The notes: a model not told the origin generated them from the letters alone. DNA of 37,485 nucleotides from Burkholderiaceae bacterium (GCA_018882785.1 VERI01000016.1:1-37485); one strand, 5' to 3'; numbered from the stretch's first letter, positions 1 to 12,539 are shown. A program made the numbers and translations.

Positions 1-1867
<1,867 letters not shown>

Positions 1868-2168
1868 CTATAACGTTGATCTCTGCCCGACTTGAACAAA
1901 GAGCGCTATAGAGTTTTGAGTATTAAGCGTTTGCCGTATCCAAAGAAGATTCGCATTTACTACTAGAGAACTCTTTGATACTTGTTGATGATTGTTGCAA
2001 TCACAACCCACCAGTTATTACCTTTGCGCTCATCACAAACGCATCAGCTTTAACTGATAAATCTTTACTACTTCTTCCGGATTGTTAAAGAACTGAACAA
2101 CACTTTGATCGCAAATGATCAAACCTGAGCCTGCAGCGCGTTTGCACTTGGCTCAGGTTTGATGTCTG
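1868..2168 (-). other. Internal transcribed spacer between tRNA-Ala and 23S rRNA
   Basis: About 300 bases of AT-rich spacer with no gene. The only recognisable element is a boxA-like sequence near 2081-2094. Part of the spacer should form the 5' arm of the 23S processing stem, but its partner lies outside the window. Confidence 0.85.
2081..2094 (-). promoter_or_regulatory. boxA-like antitermination element in the spacer
   Basis: The minus strand reads AGTTCTTTAACAAT, close to the boxA element that recruits the NusB/S10 antitermination complex. The same core (CTTTAACAAT) occurs in the 16S leader at 4171-4184. A second boxA before 23S is usual in rrn operons. Confidence 0.7.
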
Positions 2169-2244
2169 TGGTGGAGGTTGACGGGATCGAACCGACGACC
2201 CCCTGCTTGCAAAGCAGGTGCTCTCCCAGCTGAGCTAAACCCCC
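2169..2244 (-). tRNA. tRNA-Ala (UGC anticodon)
   Basis: A 76-nt tRNA on the minus strand with acceptor arms GGGGGTT and AACCTCC, discriminator A and an encoded CCA end. The anticodon loop is CTTTGCAAG, giving UGC. The T arm contains GGTTCGATCC. It lies 7 nt downstream of tRNA-Ile in the 16S-23S spacer, the usual arrangement for this operon type. Confidence 0.97.
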
Positions 2245-2251
2245 AAAACTG

Positions 2252-2328
2252 TGGTGGGTCTGGTTGGGTTCGAACCAACGACCCCCGCGTTATCAACACG
2301 GTGCTCTAACCAACTGAGCTACAGACCC
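2252..2328 (-). tRNA. tRNA-Ile (GAU anticodon)
   Basis: A 77-nt tRNA on the minus strand with acceptor arms GGGTCTG and CAGACCC, discriminator A and an encoded CCA. The anticodon loop TTGATAA gives GAU. It is the first tRNA in the 16S-23S spacer. Confidence 0.97.
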
Positions 2329-2397
2329 TATTGGATCAGTACCGAGTCAACACGTGGCTACTGCCCTTTGCCGACCGTTCACTGTTCTTTTAACTAA

Positions 2398-2418
2398 CAG
2401 GCCGATAAGTGTGAACGC
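2398..2418 (-). other. 16S trailer arm of the RNase III processing stem
   Basis: The 13-base sequence GCCGATAAGTGTG on the plus strand at 2401-2413 is the exact reverse complement of 4153-4165 in the 16S leader. In the transcript the two arms would pair around the 16S sequence, as in known rRNA precursors cut by RNase III. Confidence 0.75.
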
Positions 2419-2437
2419 TTGATTTGAATGCACGCTC

Positions 2438-3973
<1,536 letters not shown>

Positions 3974-4150
3974 AATCTCGTGGCGTCAAATAAATACTTC
4001 TGACGCAATATCTTTTACTCAAAAAAATTACGAGGTATTTCTCTTGACAGACAAATACACACGTATATTTTTTGTGAGCACTAAGTTTTGAGCATCAGCA
4101 ATGTTTTATCACGTGAGTTCAAAAACACGCTGTGCGCTGTTGCCTTAGTG

Positions 4151-4167
4151 CCCACACTTATCGGCTG
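4151..4167 (-). other. 16S leader arm of the RNase III processing stem
   Basis: The 13 bases CACACTTATCGGC (4153-4165, plus strand) are perfectly complementary in inverted orientation to 2401-2413 beyond the 16S 3' end. This is the expected leader partner of the 16S processing stalk and lies just downstream of boxA. Confidence 0.75.
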
Positions 4168-4170
4168 TTC

Positions 4171-4184
4171 ATTGTTAAAGAGCG
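4171..4184 (-). promoter_or_regulatory. boxA antitermination element in the rrn leader
   Basis: The minus strand reads CGCTCTTTAACAAT, nearly identical to the boxA consensus TGCTCTTTAACA. It lies between the promoter and the processing stem, the standard position for rRNA antitermination. Confidence 0.85.
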
Positions 4185-4283
4185 ATTCGACTGCACTCAA
4201 ATGCGCGGGGAAAAGAAGGCCCTTGGTCTTGCTGGCACTCCGGATTTTTGCACCGCGTCATTCGCGAACAGCGAAGAAGCGGA

Positions 4284-4312
4284 ATTATGACCTGGCTAAA
4301 TGGGTATGTCAA
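4284..4312 (-). promoter_or_regulatory. rrn promoter (sigma-70, P1-like)
   Basis: On the minus strand TTGACA (4312-4307) is followed by exactly 17 bases and then CATAAT (4289-4284). This is a near-consensus housekeeping promoter. A GC-containing discriminator (TCCGC) follows, with transcription expected to start near 4277. The -35 box begins only 38 bp after the trpC stop codon, so any upstream activator or UP-element contacts would lie at the 3' end of trpC. Confidence 0.8.
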
Positions 4313-4350
4313 ACGCCTGAAACATGATCCACAGAATGTGTGCAAAGCGC

Positions 4351-5157
4351 CTAGAAAAATAGGGCTTTCAGGGCCTGGCCCGGCGAGGGCTGGCGCATGA
4401 AGGCCTCGCCCACCAGAAAAGTGCGTATGCCGCTATCGGTCAGACGGGCGACATCGGCAGGGGTATGAATGCCGCTCTCGGAGACCAGGACTCGGCCCTC
4501 GGGCAGTCTAGAGGCCAGATCCAGCGTGGTTTCCAGGCGGGTCTCAAAGGTTCGGAGATTGCGGTTATTCACGCCGATTAAGGGGGAGCGGCAGGCGGCT
4601 AGCGCCCGATCAAGCTCGGCGGCATCGTGGGCCTCGATCAGGACATCCATGCCCAGGTCGACCGCTACGGTCTCAAGCTCGCTCATTTGGGCATCGGCCA
4701 GGGCGGCCACAATCAACAGAATGCAGTCTGCCCCCCAGTGGCGGGCCTGTAGCACCTGATAGGGATCGAGCATGAAGTCTTTGCGCAGTACGGGCAGGCT
4801 ACAGGCGGCCCGGGCGGCCTTCAGATGCTCCGGGGCGCCTTGGAAAAACTCAATGTCAGTAAGTACTGACAAGCACGCTGCGCCGCCCTGCTCGTAGTCC
4901 TTCGCAATTGCGACTGGATCGTAGGGGTCTCGGATGACACCCTTACTGGGGCTTGCGCGCTTGATTTCACTAATGACTGCAGAAAGACCCGCTGCATGCT
5001 TGGCCCGAATCGAGGCAAGAAACCCCCGCGGCTGAAAGCCGGTCTCGGCAGCAGACTGGCGGATCTCGGCCAGTAGCGTGGCCTCGGACTGTTGCGCCCG
5101 TGCGCCAGCAATCTCGCGAGACTTGACCTCGATGATCCGGGCAAGGATGTCGGACAT
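4351..5157 (-). CDS. trpC: Indole-3-glycerol phosphate synthase
   Basis: Cytoplasmic enzyme of tryptophan synthesis that closes carboxyphenylamino-deoxyribulose phosphate to indole-3-glycerol phosphate. I place the start at ATG 5157 (protein [16 protein letters not shown], 268 residues), because this matches the usual family N-terminus and lies 1 nt after the trpD stop. A longer frame from a TTG at 5232 would overlap trpD by 74 nt. Visible motifs are [10 protein letters not shown] with the substrate-binding lysine, [11 protein letters not shown] with the catalytic lysine, [16 protein letters not shown] and VSESGI, all in the order expected for this TIM barrel. It is the last gene of the rpe-trpEGDC operon. 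It is monofunctional, not fused to TrpF. No hairpin terminator is visible between its stop and the rrn promoter. Confidence 0.97.
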   Translation of the reverse strand: MSDILARIIEVKSREIAGARAQQSEATLLAEIRQSAAETGFQPRGFLASIRAKHAAGLSAVISEIKRASPSKGVIRDPYDPVAIAKDYEQGGAACLSVLTDIEFFQGAPEHLKAARAACSLPVLRKDFMLDPYQVLQARHWGADCILLIVAALADAQMSELETVAVDLGMDVLIEAHDAAELDRALAACRSPLIGVNNRNLRTFETRLETTLDLASRLPEGRVLVSESGIHTPADVARLTDSGIRTFLVGEAFMRQPSPGQALKALFF

Positions 5158-5158
5158 G

Positions 5159-6205
5159 TCAGCTGGCTGCCGATAGGGATTGAGAGACGGCAACAAACTC
5201 ATCAAGCTTTGTTTTGGCTGCACCGGATGCAATCGTTCTCATCGCGAGATCCACTGCAGACTGCCAGTCTGGCGATACGTTTGCAGCGAGCAGCGCGCCT
5301 GCTGCATTGATGGCAACAATATCGCGTGCGGGGCCTCGCTCATTGGCCAAGGCTGCACGCAGTTTGGCTTCAGAGACCTGCGGGCTTTCGGCGCGCAACG
5401 CCGCCTCACATTCCTGGACCGAGTAGTTGGGAAAGCCAAACTGCTGGGCAGTGATGGTGTAGTGCTGCACGTGGCCGAATTGAAGCTCTCCAATCATGGT
5501 CTCGCCATGCAGGGCGATTTCATCCATGCCACTGCGGGCATGTACCACCAACACCCGCGTGCTGCCGAGCTTACGCAGCACCTCAGACTGAATCGATACG
5601 AGTTCAGGATGAAAGACGCCCATCAGCTGATGCTCAGCCTGGGCGGGGTTGGTCAGTGGCCCAAGAATATTAAAGATCGTTCGCACGCCAAGTTCTTTAC
5701 GAATCGGTGCAATATGTTTCATCGCAGGATGGTAGTTCGGTGCGAACATGAAACCAATGCCACAGCGACGAATAGATTCCGCAACTTTTTCAGGCGGCAG
5801 ATGGATATTTGCGCCCAGCTTTTCAAGAATGTCGGCACTGCCTGTTGATGACGACACAGAGCGGCCACCATGCTTGGCGACATTTGCTCCTGCAGCAGCT
5901 GCTACAAACATCGCCGCAGTCGAGATATTAAAAGTGTGGGCACCATCGCCTCCGGTGCCGCACATATCCACCAGGTGGGGGACACGAATCTCTACTGATG
6001 TCGCAAACTCCCGCATCACTGTGGCTGCTGCAGCCACCTCGGTGGTGGTCTCGACCTTCACACGTAGCGCGGTGAGCACGCCCGCCGTCTGCACCGGCGA
6101 GGCATCGCCCGACATGATGGCGCGCATGATGTCGATCATCTCCTCGTGGGTGAGGTCTTGATGGGCAACGACTCGATTTAAGGCCTGGGCAATCGTGAAT
6201 GCCAT
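5159..6205 (-). CDS. trpD: Anthranilate phosphoribosyltransferase
   Basis: Transfers the phosphoribosyl group of PRPP to anthranilate, the second step of tryptophan synthesis, in the cytoplasm. The 348-residue protein has the usual length. It carries the glycine-rich PRPP-binding motif [15 protein letters not shown] at about residues 82-96 and [15 protein letters not shown] at about 111-125, which bind PRPP and anthranilate. The ATG at 6205 gives the typical start [13 protein letters not shown], 16 nt after trpG. Its TGA stop is followed after one base by the trpC ATG, which suggests translational coupling. Confidence 0.97.
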   Translation of the reverse strand: MAFTIAQALNRVVAHQDLTHEEMIDIMRAIMSGDASPVQTAGVLTALRVKVETTTEVAAAATVMREFATSVEIRVPHLVDMCGTGGDGAHTFNISTAAMFVAAAAGANVAKHGGRSVSSSTGSADILEKLGANIHLPPEKVAESIRRCGIGFMFAPNYHPAMKHIAPIRKELGVRTIFNILGPLTNPAQAEHQLMGVFHPELVSIQSEVLRKLGSTRVLVVHARSGMDEIALHGETMIGELQFGHVQHYTITAQQFGFPNYSVQECEAALRAESPQVSEAKLRAALANERGPARDIVAINAAGALLAANVSPDWQSAVDLAMRTIASGAAKTKLDEFVAVSQSLSAAS

Positions 6206-6221
6206 GTCTTACTCCAATTGA

Positions 6222-6812
6222 TCAGACAGATTCCGGATGATCCAAGAAATTTTTCAAAAGCGCATGTCCATGCTCGGTAAGGATCGACTCTGGATGGAAC
6301 TGAACACCGTGAATTGCCAACGACCGATGCTGCAGGCCCATGATCTCGCCGTCTTCCGTCCAGGCAGTCACGATCAGATCGGCGGGCAGCCCTTCACGGG
6401 CAACGGCCAGAGAGTGATAACGAATGACCGTCATCGGACTGGGCAGGCCCGCAAACATGCCGCGGCCTGTATGCTGAATCGATGAGGTCTTGCCGTGCAT
6501 GAGCGTCTTGGCCCGAATGACAGTCCCGCCGAATGCAGCGCCAATAGCCTGATGGCCCAGACAGACTCCGAGCAGAGGGATCTTGCCGGCCGCCTGGCGG
6601 ATTAGGTCAACAGAGATGCCTGCCTGCGCTGGGCTACATGGGCCCGGCGAAATCACGATCCGATCGGGCCGCTCGGCAGGCGCACGGCCAAGAATCTCTT
6701 GCGGAGTAGTAGCGTCATTACGCAGGGTCTCGACCTGCGCACCGAGCTCACCAAAGTACTGCACCAGGTTATAGGTAAAGGAGTCGTAGTTATCGATCAT
6801 CAGAACTTTCAT
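6222..6812 (-). CDS. trpG: Anthranilate synthase, glutamine amidotransferase component
   Basis: Supplies ammonia from glutamine to TrpE for anthranilate synthesis. The 196-residue class I amidotransferase starts [20 protein letters not shown], which is typical. It has the oxyanion strand ISPGPCSP, the nucleophile elbow GVCLGHQ (Cys84) and HPES with His173 and Glu175, so the full triad is present. It starts 10 nt after trpE. In some bacteria the same subunit also serves folate synthesis with PabB; the position in the trp operon makes the tryptophan role clear here. Confidence 0.97.
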   Translation of the reverse strand: MKVLMIDNYDSFTYNLVQYFGELGAQVETLRNDATTPQEILGRAPAERPDRIVISPGPCSPAQAGISVDLIRQAAGKIPLLGVCLGHQAIGAAFGGTVIRAKTLMHGKTSSIQHTGRGMFAGLPSPMTVIRYHSLAVAREGLPADLIVTAWTEDGEIMGLQHRSLAIHGVQFHPESILTEHGHALLKNFLDHPESV

Positions 6813-6822
6813 CGATCGATTC

Positions 6823-8376
6823 CTATGGCTTGGCGTTCACGGACGGCCGCTGCGGTGCCATGGTGGGGTCGAGTCCGTTCTCAGCGAGTTCCGCTGCGCG
6901 GATTACAGCCCTTGCTTTATTTTCGGTCTCCTGCCATTCATTTTCAAGAATCGAATCCGCAACGATTCCGGCAGCCGCCTGTACATGCAGCAGCCCATCC
7001 TTGAGCACACCCGTGCGGATGGTAATTGCAAGGTCCATATCGCCTGCAAATGAAAGATAGCCACAGGCGCCGCCATACAGCCCGCGCTTGGTGGGCTCGA
7101 GCTCATCGATGATTTCCATTGCTCGGATTTTCGGCGCGCCAGTCAGCGTGCCAGCAGGAAACGAGGCACGCAGCACATCGAGTGCAGTGAGATCAGGCTT
7201 TAACAGGCCCTCGACATTTGAGACCAGGTGCATCACATGTGAGTAGCGTTCCACCACCATCTGCTCGGTGACCTTCACTGACCCCGTCTGCGCAATACGG
7301 CTAATGTCATTTCGCGCGAGATCAATCAGCATGACATGCTCCGCGCGCTCTTTAGGATCGGACTTTAACTCCTGCTCCAGAATTTGATCCTCTTGCGGAG
7401 TCTTGCCGCGCGGCCGAGTCCCCGCGATCGGCCGGATGGTGACTCGCGTATGCGGAGCGCCCTGAACGTTGACCGAATCCTGACGGACAAGAATCTCAGG
7501 CGAAGCGCCAATCACATGAAACTCACCGAGGTCATAGAAGTACATGTAAGGCGAAGGATTAATCGAACGCAGGGCGCGATAGAGGGTAAGCGGCGCACCC
7601 ACATAGGGCTTGCGCAGCACCTGTCCGATCTGCACCTGCATGACATCGCCCGAGGCGATGTACTCCTTGGCAACACCAACCGCCTTGAGGTAGTCCTCTT
7701 TTTTGAAGTCTCGCCTGACGTCCGTCGGTGTAAGCCGCTCCGCCCGCGGAACGGCTACCGGCGCAACAAGACGGGACTCCAAGAGATCGAGATCCGCCAT
7801 CGACTTGTCATAGGCCTGATCGAGCGTTGCACCGTCTGCAGTGGGGTCTGCATAGACCACCAGATACAGATGCCCTGCAAGATTGTCGATCACCGCTAGC
7901 TGCTCTGTGAGAAGCAGCACGATATCTGGCACGCCAATCGGATCCGGTTTTTTCTTGGCCTGATCAGTCGACAGCCGCCGCTCAATATGGCGCACGGTGT
8001 CATAACCAAAATAGCCTGCAAGTCCGCCACAGAAACGCGGCAGCCCGGGTGTGAGCGCTACTTTAAACCGCTTTAGATACTGCTCTGCAAACGCAATCGG
8101 ATCGGCCTGGGTCGATTCCACCAGGCGGCCGTCGGTGTGCACCGTGATCTGATCATCGCGTGCCTCGATCCTTGTGCGGGCAGGAAGGCCGATAAAGGAA
8201 TAGCGGCCAAAGCGCTCGCCACCCACCACGGACTCAAGCAGAAAACTGTTGGGCCGATTTGCAAGCTTTAGGTACAGCGACAGCGGCGTATCAAGGTCCG
8301 CCTGCAACACCCGCACAAGGGGAATGCGGTTATAGCCCTGGCCGGCCAGGACCTTGAATTCAGCACGCGTGGTCAC
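6823..8376 (-). CDS. trpE: Anthranilate synthase component I
   Basis: Converts chorismate and ammonia to anthranilate, the committed and normally tryptophan-inhibited step. The protein is 517 residues. It shows the chorismate-binding signatures [39 protein letters not shown] and GLYGGACGY in the C-terminal half. The N-terminal [16 protein letters not shown] matches the region that forms the tryptophan feedback site in known enzymes. The start is GTG at 8376, which shares GTGA with the rpe stop codon, so translation is probably coupled to rpe. No leader peptide or attenuator is visible before it. Confidence 0.97.
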   Translation of the reverse strand: MTTRAEFKVLAGQGYNRIPLVRVLQADLDTPLSLYLKLANRPNSFLLESVVGGERFGRYSFIGLPARTRIEARDDQITVHTDGRLVESTQADPIAFAEQYLKRFKVALTPGLPRFCGGLAGYFGYDTVRHIERRLSTDQAKKKPDPIGVPDIVLLLTEQLAVIDNLAGHLYLVVYADPTADGATLDQAYDKSMADLDLLESRLVAPVAVPRAERLTPTDVRRDFKKEDYLKAVGVAKEYIASGDVMQVQIGQVLRKPYVGAPLTLYRALRSINPSPYMYFYDLGEFHVIGASPEILVRQDSVNVQGAPHTRVTIRPIAGTRPRGKTPQEDQILEQELKSDPKERAEHVMLIDLARNDISRIAQTGSVKVTEQMVVERYSHVMHLVSNVEGLLKPDLTALDVLRASFPAGTLTGAPKIRAMEIIDELEPTKRGLYGGACGYLSFAGDMDLAITIRTGVLKDGLLHVQAAAGIVADSILENEWQETENKARAVIRAAELAENGLDPTMAPQRPSVNAKP

Positions 8377-9077
8377 TGTGGAACTGAGGCAAGGGCAGAT
8401 CGAAAACGCGACATTACGCCCTGATAGCCACCATCTGAGTCCGGGGCACCGAAGACGGCCGAGCCGGCAACAAAGGTATCTGCGCCTGCTGCAGCCGCGG
8501 CTGCGATGTTGTCGACTTTAATTCCACCATCGACCTCAAGCAGAATCGGTTGGCCACCCGTCGCGGTATAGGCGTCGATCTTTTTTCGCACTGCCTTAAG
8601 CTTTTCCAGAGTCGATGCAATAAACGACTGCCCACCAAAGCCGGGGTTCACGGACATGAGTAAGACAATGTCCACCTTATCCATCACCCAATCCATATGC
8701 GCAAGGGGCGTGCTGGGATTAAAGACCAGGCCCGCCTTGCAGCCTTGGTCACGAATGAGTGCCAGGGTGCGATCGACATGGGGCGATGCCTCTGGGTGAA
8801 AGGTGATCAGGTTGGCGCCCGCTTTCGCAAAGTCCACCACCAAGGCGTCAACCGGTGAGACCATCAGATGGACATCAATGGGGATACGGACATGCGGACG
8901 GATCGCCTTGCAGACCATCGGGCCGATGGTCAGATTGGGGACATAGTGGTTATCCATCACATCGAAATGGATGAAATCCGCTCCTGCCGCCTCGACCCTG
9001 CTCACCTCGTCGCCGAGTCGGGCAAAATCCGCGGAAAGAATGCTTGGGGCAATGCGATAGGTCTTCTGGGCGCTCAT
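8373..9077 (-). CDS. rpe: Ribulose-phosphate 3-epimerase
   Basis: Interconverts ribulose 5-phosphate and xylulose 5-phosphate in the pentose phosphate pathway. The 234-residue TIM barrel has the expected motifs: [52 protein letters not shown] and LEVDGGI. The metal-binding His and Asp residues are contained in these. It overlaps the trpE start by 4 nt, so it forms the front of the trp operon. In several Burkholderiales a phosphoglycolate phosphatase gene (gph) lies between rpe and trpE; here it is absent from that position. Confidence 0.97.
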   Translation of the reverse strand: MSAQKTYRIAPSILSADFARLGDEVSRVEAAGADFIHFDVMDNHYVPNLTIGPMVCKAIRPHVRIPIDVHLMVSPVDALVVDFAKAGANLITFHPEASPHVDRTLALIRDQGCKAGLVFNPSTPLAHMDWVMDKVDIVLLMSVNPGFGGQSFIASTLEKLKAVRKKIDAYTATGGQPILLEVDGGIKVDNIAAAAAAGADTFVAGSAVFGAPDSDGGYQGVMSRFRSALASVPQ

Positions 9078-9092
9078 GGCACCGATTCTAGA

Positions 9093-9176
9093 TCAGCGCT
9101 TGCCACGCATGGTCCACCAGACAATGAAAAGAAGGAGTGCGAGCGCTAGTCCCGCCTCAAGAAAAATGACCCACAT
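9093..9176 (-). CDS. Tiny single-pass membrane protein upstream of rpe
   Basis: A 27-residue frame on the minus strand, from ATG 9176 to TGA 9095-9093, ends 15 nt before rpe. The peptide begins MWVIFLEAGLALALLL, continues FIVWWTM and ends RGKR: one hydrophobic helix followed by a positive tail, the pattern of an N-out/C-in mini membrane protein. Similar small frames with a WWTM end are, as I recall, found near rpe in other betaproteobacteria, but I cannot verify this here. Its start codon overlaps the proposed mltA start on the other strand by 11 bp. Function unknown. Confidence 0.5.
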   Translation of the reverse strand: MWVIFLEAGLALALLLFIVWWTMRGKR

Positions 9177-10368
9177 ACACGCTGCTCAAAAGCCCCGACA
9201 GACCCATTCTAAGGCCCACAAGGGCCCTGCCTTGGCCCATCCACTGCTGGGTGGCCTGTTGGTTGGGTTTTTAAGCCTTGCCAGTGTTGTTCCCCTAACC
9301 GCCCAGGCCGAGGCCAGGCTCAGGCCAATCGCCTTTCGTGATCTGCCCGGCTGGTCAGACGATGGGCTGCAGGGATTCCGCGAGGCCTTGGCCACCAACT
9401 GCAGCTCGATGAAATCGCGCTCACCCGCTTGGGGCCGGATCTGCCGGGAGGCTGAGCAGATTCCGCCGACGGATGGATCTGCACTGAAACAATTGATTGA
9501 GTCTCGGTTTACGCCCCATGAGCTCTCTGACAGCAAGGGATCCCGCTCCGGGATGGTGACCGGCTATTACGAGCCCCTGCTAAAAGGATCCCGAGCCCGA
9601 GGGGGGCCGTATCAGATTCCTTTGTACCGAACGCCGAAAGATTTGATCAACGTTGACTTGTCCTCCGTATATCCGGAGATCAAATCATTGCGCCTGCGCG
9701 GACGTCTAGAGGGAAACCGTGTAGTGCCCTATCCCCCCCGCGCCGAGATTGAACGTAAGGGACTCTTGGCTGGAGAGGAGCTGCTCTGGGTGGATGATCC
9801 AGTAGAGGCTTTTTTTCTGCAGGTGCAGGGATCAGGGCGCGTGCAGTTGCCCAGCGGCGAAGTGGTTCGTGTCGGCTATGCAGAGCAAAACGGCTATCCA
9901 TACCGATCGATTGGCCGCTATCTGATTGATAAGGGAGAGTTAAAGCCCAACGATGCATCCATGCAGAGCATCAAGGCATGGGTCGCGGCCAATCCTCATC
10001 GACGGGACGAGGTGCTGCATCAGAATCCCAGCGTGGTTTTTTTTCGAGAGATCACGACACTCCCCGCCGCCCAGGGGCCCTTGGGTTCCATGGGACTCCC
10101 GCTCACCGCAGGCCGATCGGTTGCGATTGATCCGCGCTATGTCAGTCCAGGCAGCCTGGTGTTTATGACGACACGGGTGCCAAAGCCTGGCGCACCGCCG
10201 CGGGACCCGGGGATTGCATTTCAGAGACTCATGATTGCGCAAGACACGGGCACTGCGATTACCGGACCCCACCGCAGCGATATCTTTTTTGGTACCGGGG
10301 CAGAGGCAGGCGAGGTCGCAGGCCGAATGCGATCAGACGGAACGATGTTTGTTTTAATGCCTAACTAG
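9166..10368 (+). CDS. mltA: Membrane-bound lytic murein transglycosylase A
   Basis: Cleaves the glycan strands of peptidoglycan in the periplasm, forming 1,6-anhydromuramic ends. Using ATG 9166 the protein has 400 residues: a basic/polar N-terminal stretch, a hydrophobic segment (LLGGLLVGFLSLASVV) and a likely signal peptidase I site after AQA. The MltA core is seen in VTGYYEPLLKGSR and FFLQVQGSGRV, and the C-terminal 3D domain in AQDTGTAITGPHRSDIFFG, which holds the catalytic Asp of this family. No lipobox cysteine is visible, so it may be soluble in the periplasm, unlike E. coli MltA. An earlier ATG at 9076 would add 30 residues without signal character. It is convergent with dsbC, 29 nt away. 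Confidence 0.93.
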   Translation: MTHIHAAQKPRQTHSKAHKGPALAHPLLGGLLVGFLSLASVVPLTAQAEARLRPIAFRDLPGWSDDGLQGFREALATNCSSMKSRSPAWGRICREAEQIPPTDGSALKQLIESRFTPHELSDSKGSRSGMVTGYYEPLLKGSRARGGPYQIPLYRTPKDLINVDLSSVYPEIKSLRLRGRLEGNRVVPYPPRAEIERKGLLAGEELLWVDDPVEAFFLQVQGSGRVQLPSGEVVRVGYAEQNGYPYRSIGRYLIDKGELKPNDASMQSIKAWVAANPHRRDEVLHQNPSVVFFREITTLPAAQGPLGSMGLPLTAGRSVAIDPRYVSPGSLVFMTTRVPKPGAPPRDPGIAFQRLMIAQDTGTAITGPHRSDIFFGTGAEAGEVAGRMRSDGTMFVLMPN

Positions 10369-10397
10369 GCATTCGACAGCAAGAGGCTATGCGGTTT

Positions 10398-11174
10398 TTA
10401 CTTTGCGTCGGGAAACAACTGTTCAAGCCGATCCTTCCCGATTGCTCCGGTCAAGCGGCGGCCGTCTGCAAGAAATGTGGTCGGCGTTCCAGATACCGCG
10501 AGTGATTTACCGAGCTCAATAATTTTGCTCGCAGGAAATCGGCAGTCTGCCCCTGCTTTGGCGGGCTCCTTGCCAAATAACATCCAGTCATTCCAGGCCT
10601 CTTCCCGATTCTTTGCACACCAGGCGTTACGGGCAACCGTCTCGGACTCTGGGCGTAGGGTCGGATAGAAATAGGTGTAGACCGTGACGTTATTCATCTC
10701 GGTCAGTGTCTTGCGATAGGTACGACAGAAGCTGCAATAGGGATCTTCAAACACCGCCAGCACACGTTTGCCATTGCCACGCACTGTCTTCATCGCAAGG
10801 TCTTTAGGCAGCTTGGCAAAATCAATTTTGTTGATTTCTTCTAGACGAGCAGCCGTTAGATTTTCACCAGTTTTCAGATTGACCATCTGGCCTTCTACGA
10901 TTGCAAAGATGCCTTTTTCATCGGCATAGATCAGGTCAGTACCCAGCCTGACTTCTACAATTCCTGGCATCGGTGTCTTGCCCACGCTATCGACCTTGAA
11001 CCGGCCCTTCAGCCAGCTCTCGACTGCGGTCTTTACGGTTGACTCTATGGCTGGACTAACGCGTTCCTGGGCTACTGAGACAGATAGGCCCGCGGTGCTT
11101 ATGCCAAGAGCGATCAACAGACTTGCAGCGGCGCGATACGCCCGACATTTGATTGAGTTAAGCAATTTGCTCAT
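10398..11174 (-). CDS. dsbC: Thiol:disulfide interchange protein DsbC-like
   Basis: Periplasmic disulfide isomerase. The 258-residue protein has a signal peptide ending near residue 35 (SVSVAQ), an N-terminal dimerisation domain and a thioredoxin-like domain from about residue 135. The active site is C147-S-F-C150 in EDPYCSFCRTY, where E. coli DsbC has CGYC. The cis-proline loop is SGTPTTF (Pro231). A second cysteine pair (Cys186, Cys211) is present. The start is ATG 11174 with GGAG 5 nt upstream, 10 nt after the ubiH-like gene, so the two are co-transcribed. The unusual dipeptide between the cysteines may alter redox potential; this is inference. Confidence 0.92.
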   Translation of the reverse strand: MSKLLNSIKCRAYRAAASLLIALGISTAGLSVSVAQERVSPAIESTVKTAVESWLKGRFKVDSVGKTPMPGIVEVRLGTDLIYADEKGIFAIVEGQMVNLKTGENLTAARLEEINKIDFAKLPKDLAMKTVRGNGKRVLAVFEDPYCSFCRTYRKTLTEMNNVTVYTYFYPTLRPESETVARNAWCAKNREEAWNDWMLFGKEPAKAGADCRFPASKIIELGKSLAVSGTPTTFLADGRRLTGAIGKDRLEQLFPDAK

Positions 11175-11184
11175 GACACTCCAT

Positions 11185-12357
11185 TTATTGAGGCGAGATG
11201 GCCTGTTTAATCAGAAATTGCCGCAGAGGTCCTGTATTGGCGACAACACGCATGCCGAATTCGCGGATTTTTAAGAAGGTGGGATGGTTCTGACTGACGA
11301 GCCGTTGCAACACATCCAGGCTCCACTGGACGCGCCTTACGCGACGATGGCGCGCTTTTTCGTAGGCCGTTAATGCAGCAGCCGCGCCGGGATCGGTGCG
11401 ATGAGATTTCCAAATGTCTTCCAGGCTTAATAAATCCTGTACACCCAGGTTTAGGCCATAGCCCGCCAACGGATGAACTGTGTGGGCGGCATCGCCTACC
11501 AGGGCGGTTCTCAAGGAGGATTGTCGATCGGTCAGCATCATGCGCAAGGGTGCGCTACTGGCCTCGCCCTCGAGCGTGAGGGCGCCAAACCGGCCCGAAG
11601 TTCGCTCACCGATGCGTGCTGCGAATTCGTTGATCACCATCTCTGATGTCGGCTCAGGGCGTGATGTCGACCAGACCATTGACATGAGATTCGGATCGGC
11701 GAGCGGCAAGAGCGCAAGGATGTCACCTTCATCAAACCACTGAACAGCAATTCCGCCATGAGGGTACTCCGTGCGAAATGTGGCCACTACCCCTTGCTGA
11801 GCATAGTCGCGCTGCCCCCAGAGGATCCCTGCCTGGGCCCTGACCCAGGATCGTGCACCATCGGCCCCGACAATAAGCTGAGCGGAATAGGTGCGCTCCT
11901 CCGCGGTCAATGTGACCCCTTCCGGAGTGATCGTCAGTTGATCTGGTCGATGCGAAATCCGTTGAATCTGTGGACGAAATTTCACGGCCTGCTCACATCC
12001 GTTTAACAGATCCCGATGCAGCAGCATTACCGATAAGAATTCGGTTCCGGCATCCGAGGCGGACAGATCGATTCGGGCTGCTCCGGAATAGACCTCCATG
12101 CGGGATACAAGGCAGCTGGACTGCTCGAGACTCGGCCAGACACCGAGCCGCTTCAGAAGATCTACGGTCAAGGGCGATAGCGCATAGTTACGGGCATCGG
12201 CGCCATCCGAACGGCCCGCCTCCGGGGGCGCAAACCAGAGCACCTCGATCCCTTGGTGCGAGGCGGTCAACGCGGTCAGCGCTCCCAAGACGCCACCACC
12301 AATCACGGCAATTGGCGCCGAATGTGCATGGCTTGAAGTCTGGGTTTTCGTATTCAT
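11185..12357 (-). CDS. FAD-dependent UbiH/UbiF/Coq6-family hydroxylase
   Basis: Flavoprotein monooxygenase that probably hydroxylates the ring of a ubiquinone precursor at the inner membrane. Starting at ATG 12357 the protein is 390 residues. It has the dinucleotide motif IGGGVLGALTA (about 19-29), the DG motif GADGARSWVR (about 164-173) and the GD motif GDAAHTVHPLAGYGLNLG (288-305), which together define this family. A longer frame begins with TTG at 12396 but adds nothing conserved. Which ring carbon it acts on cannot be read from sequence; UbiH, UbiF, UbiI and UbiM share these motifs. It leads an operon with dsbC. Confidence 0.9.
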   Translation of the reverse strand: MNTKTQTSSHAHSAPIAVIGGGVLGALTALTASHQGIEVLWFAPPEAGRSDGADARNYALSPLTVDLLKRLGVWPSLEQSSCLVSRMEVYSGAARIDLSASDAGTEFLSVMLLHRDLLNGCEQAVKFRPQIQRISHRPDQLTITPEGVTLTAEERTYSAQLIVGADGARSWVRAQAGILWGQRDYAQQGVVATFRTEYPHGGIAVQWFDEGDILALLPLADPNLMSMVWSTSRPEPTSEMVINEFAARIGERTSGRFGALTLEGEASSAPLRMMLTDRQSSLRTALVGDAAHTVHPLAGYGLNLGVQDLLSLEDIWKSHRTDPGAAAALTAYEKARHRRVRRVQWSLDVLQRLVSQNHPTFLKIREFGMRVVANTGPLRQFLIKQAISPQ

Positions 12358-12417
12358 AGGGTGGAGAGCATCGCCCGAGAGGGGGGCGTCTGGCAAGTCT
12401 GGCGCAGACCGATCGGC

Positions 12418-12423
12418 TATACT
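12418..12423 (+). promoter_or_regulatory. Possible -10 box for tRNA-Phe
   Basis: TATACT lies 40 bp before the tRNA-Phe gene. No convincing -35 hexamer is seen at the right distance, so the call is tentative. Confidence 0.35.
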
Positions 12424-12463
12424 TGTGGCCTCTTTTCTGGCGTGGAACTCTCCGCGCTCGGTT

Positions 12464-12539
<76 letters not shown>

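Larger units (their letters stand above)
3974..4283 (-). other. rrn leader region
   Basis: About 300 bases between promoter and mature 16S. It holds boxA (4171-4184), the leader arm of the processing stem (4151-4167) and an AT-rich stretch near 4020-4080. No gene is supported here; a 79-codon frame on the plus strand shows no protein character. Confidence 0.75.

Noticed and set aside
4088-4327. A 79-codon plus-strand frame with a lipobox-like LIGC
   Set aside because: It lies antisense over the rrn leader and promoter; the apparent motif comes from boxA and processing-stem sequence.
5180-5848. A 222-codon plus-strand frame
   Set aside because: Antisense to trpD, which is certain; cysteine- and arginine-rich composition typical of a shadow frame.
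6813-9092. A trp leader peptide or attenuator before trpE
   Set aside because: trpE overlaps rpe, so there is no leader space, and no Trp-codon cluster with alternative hairpins is seen before rpe. The two Trp codons in the 27-residue peptide are better explained by a membrane-helix end.
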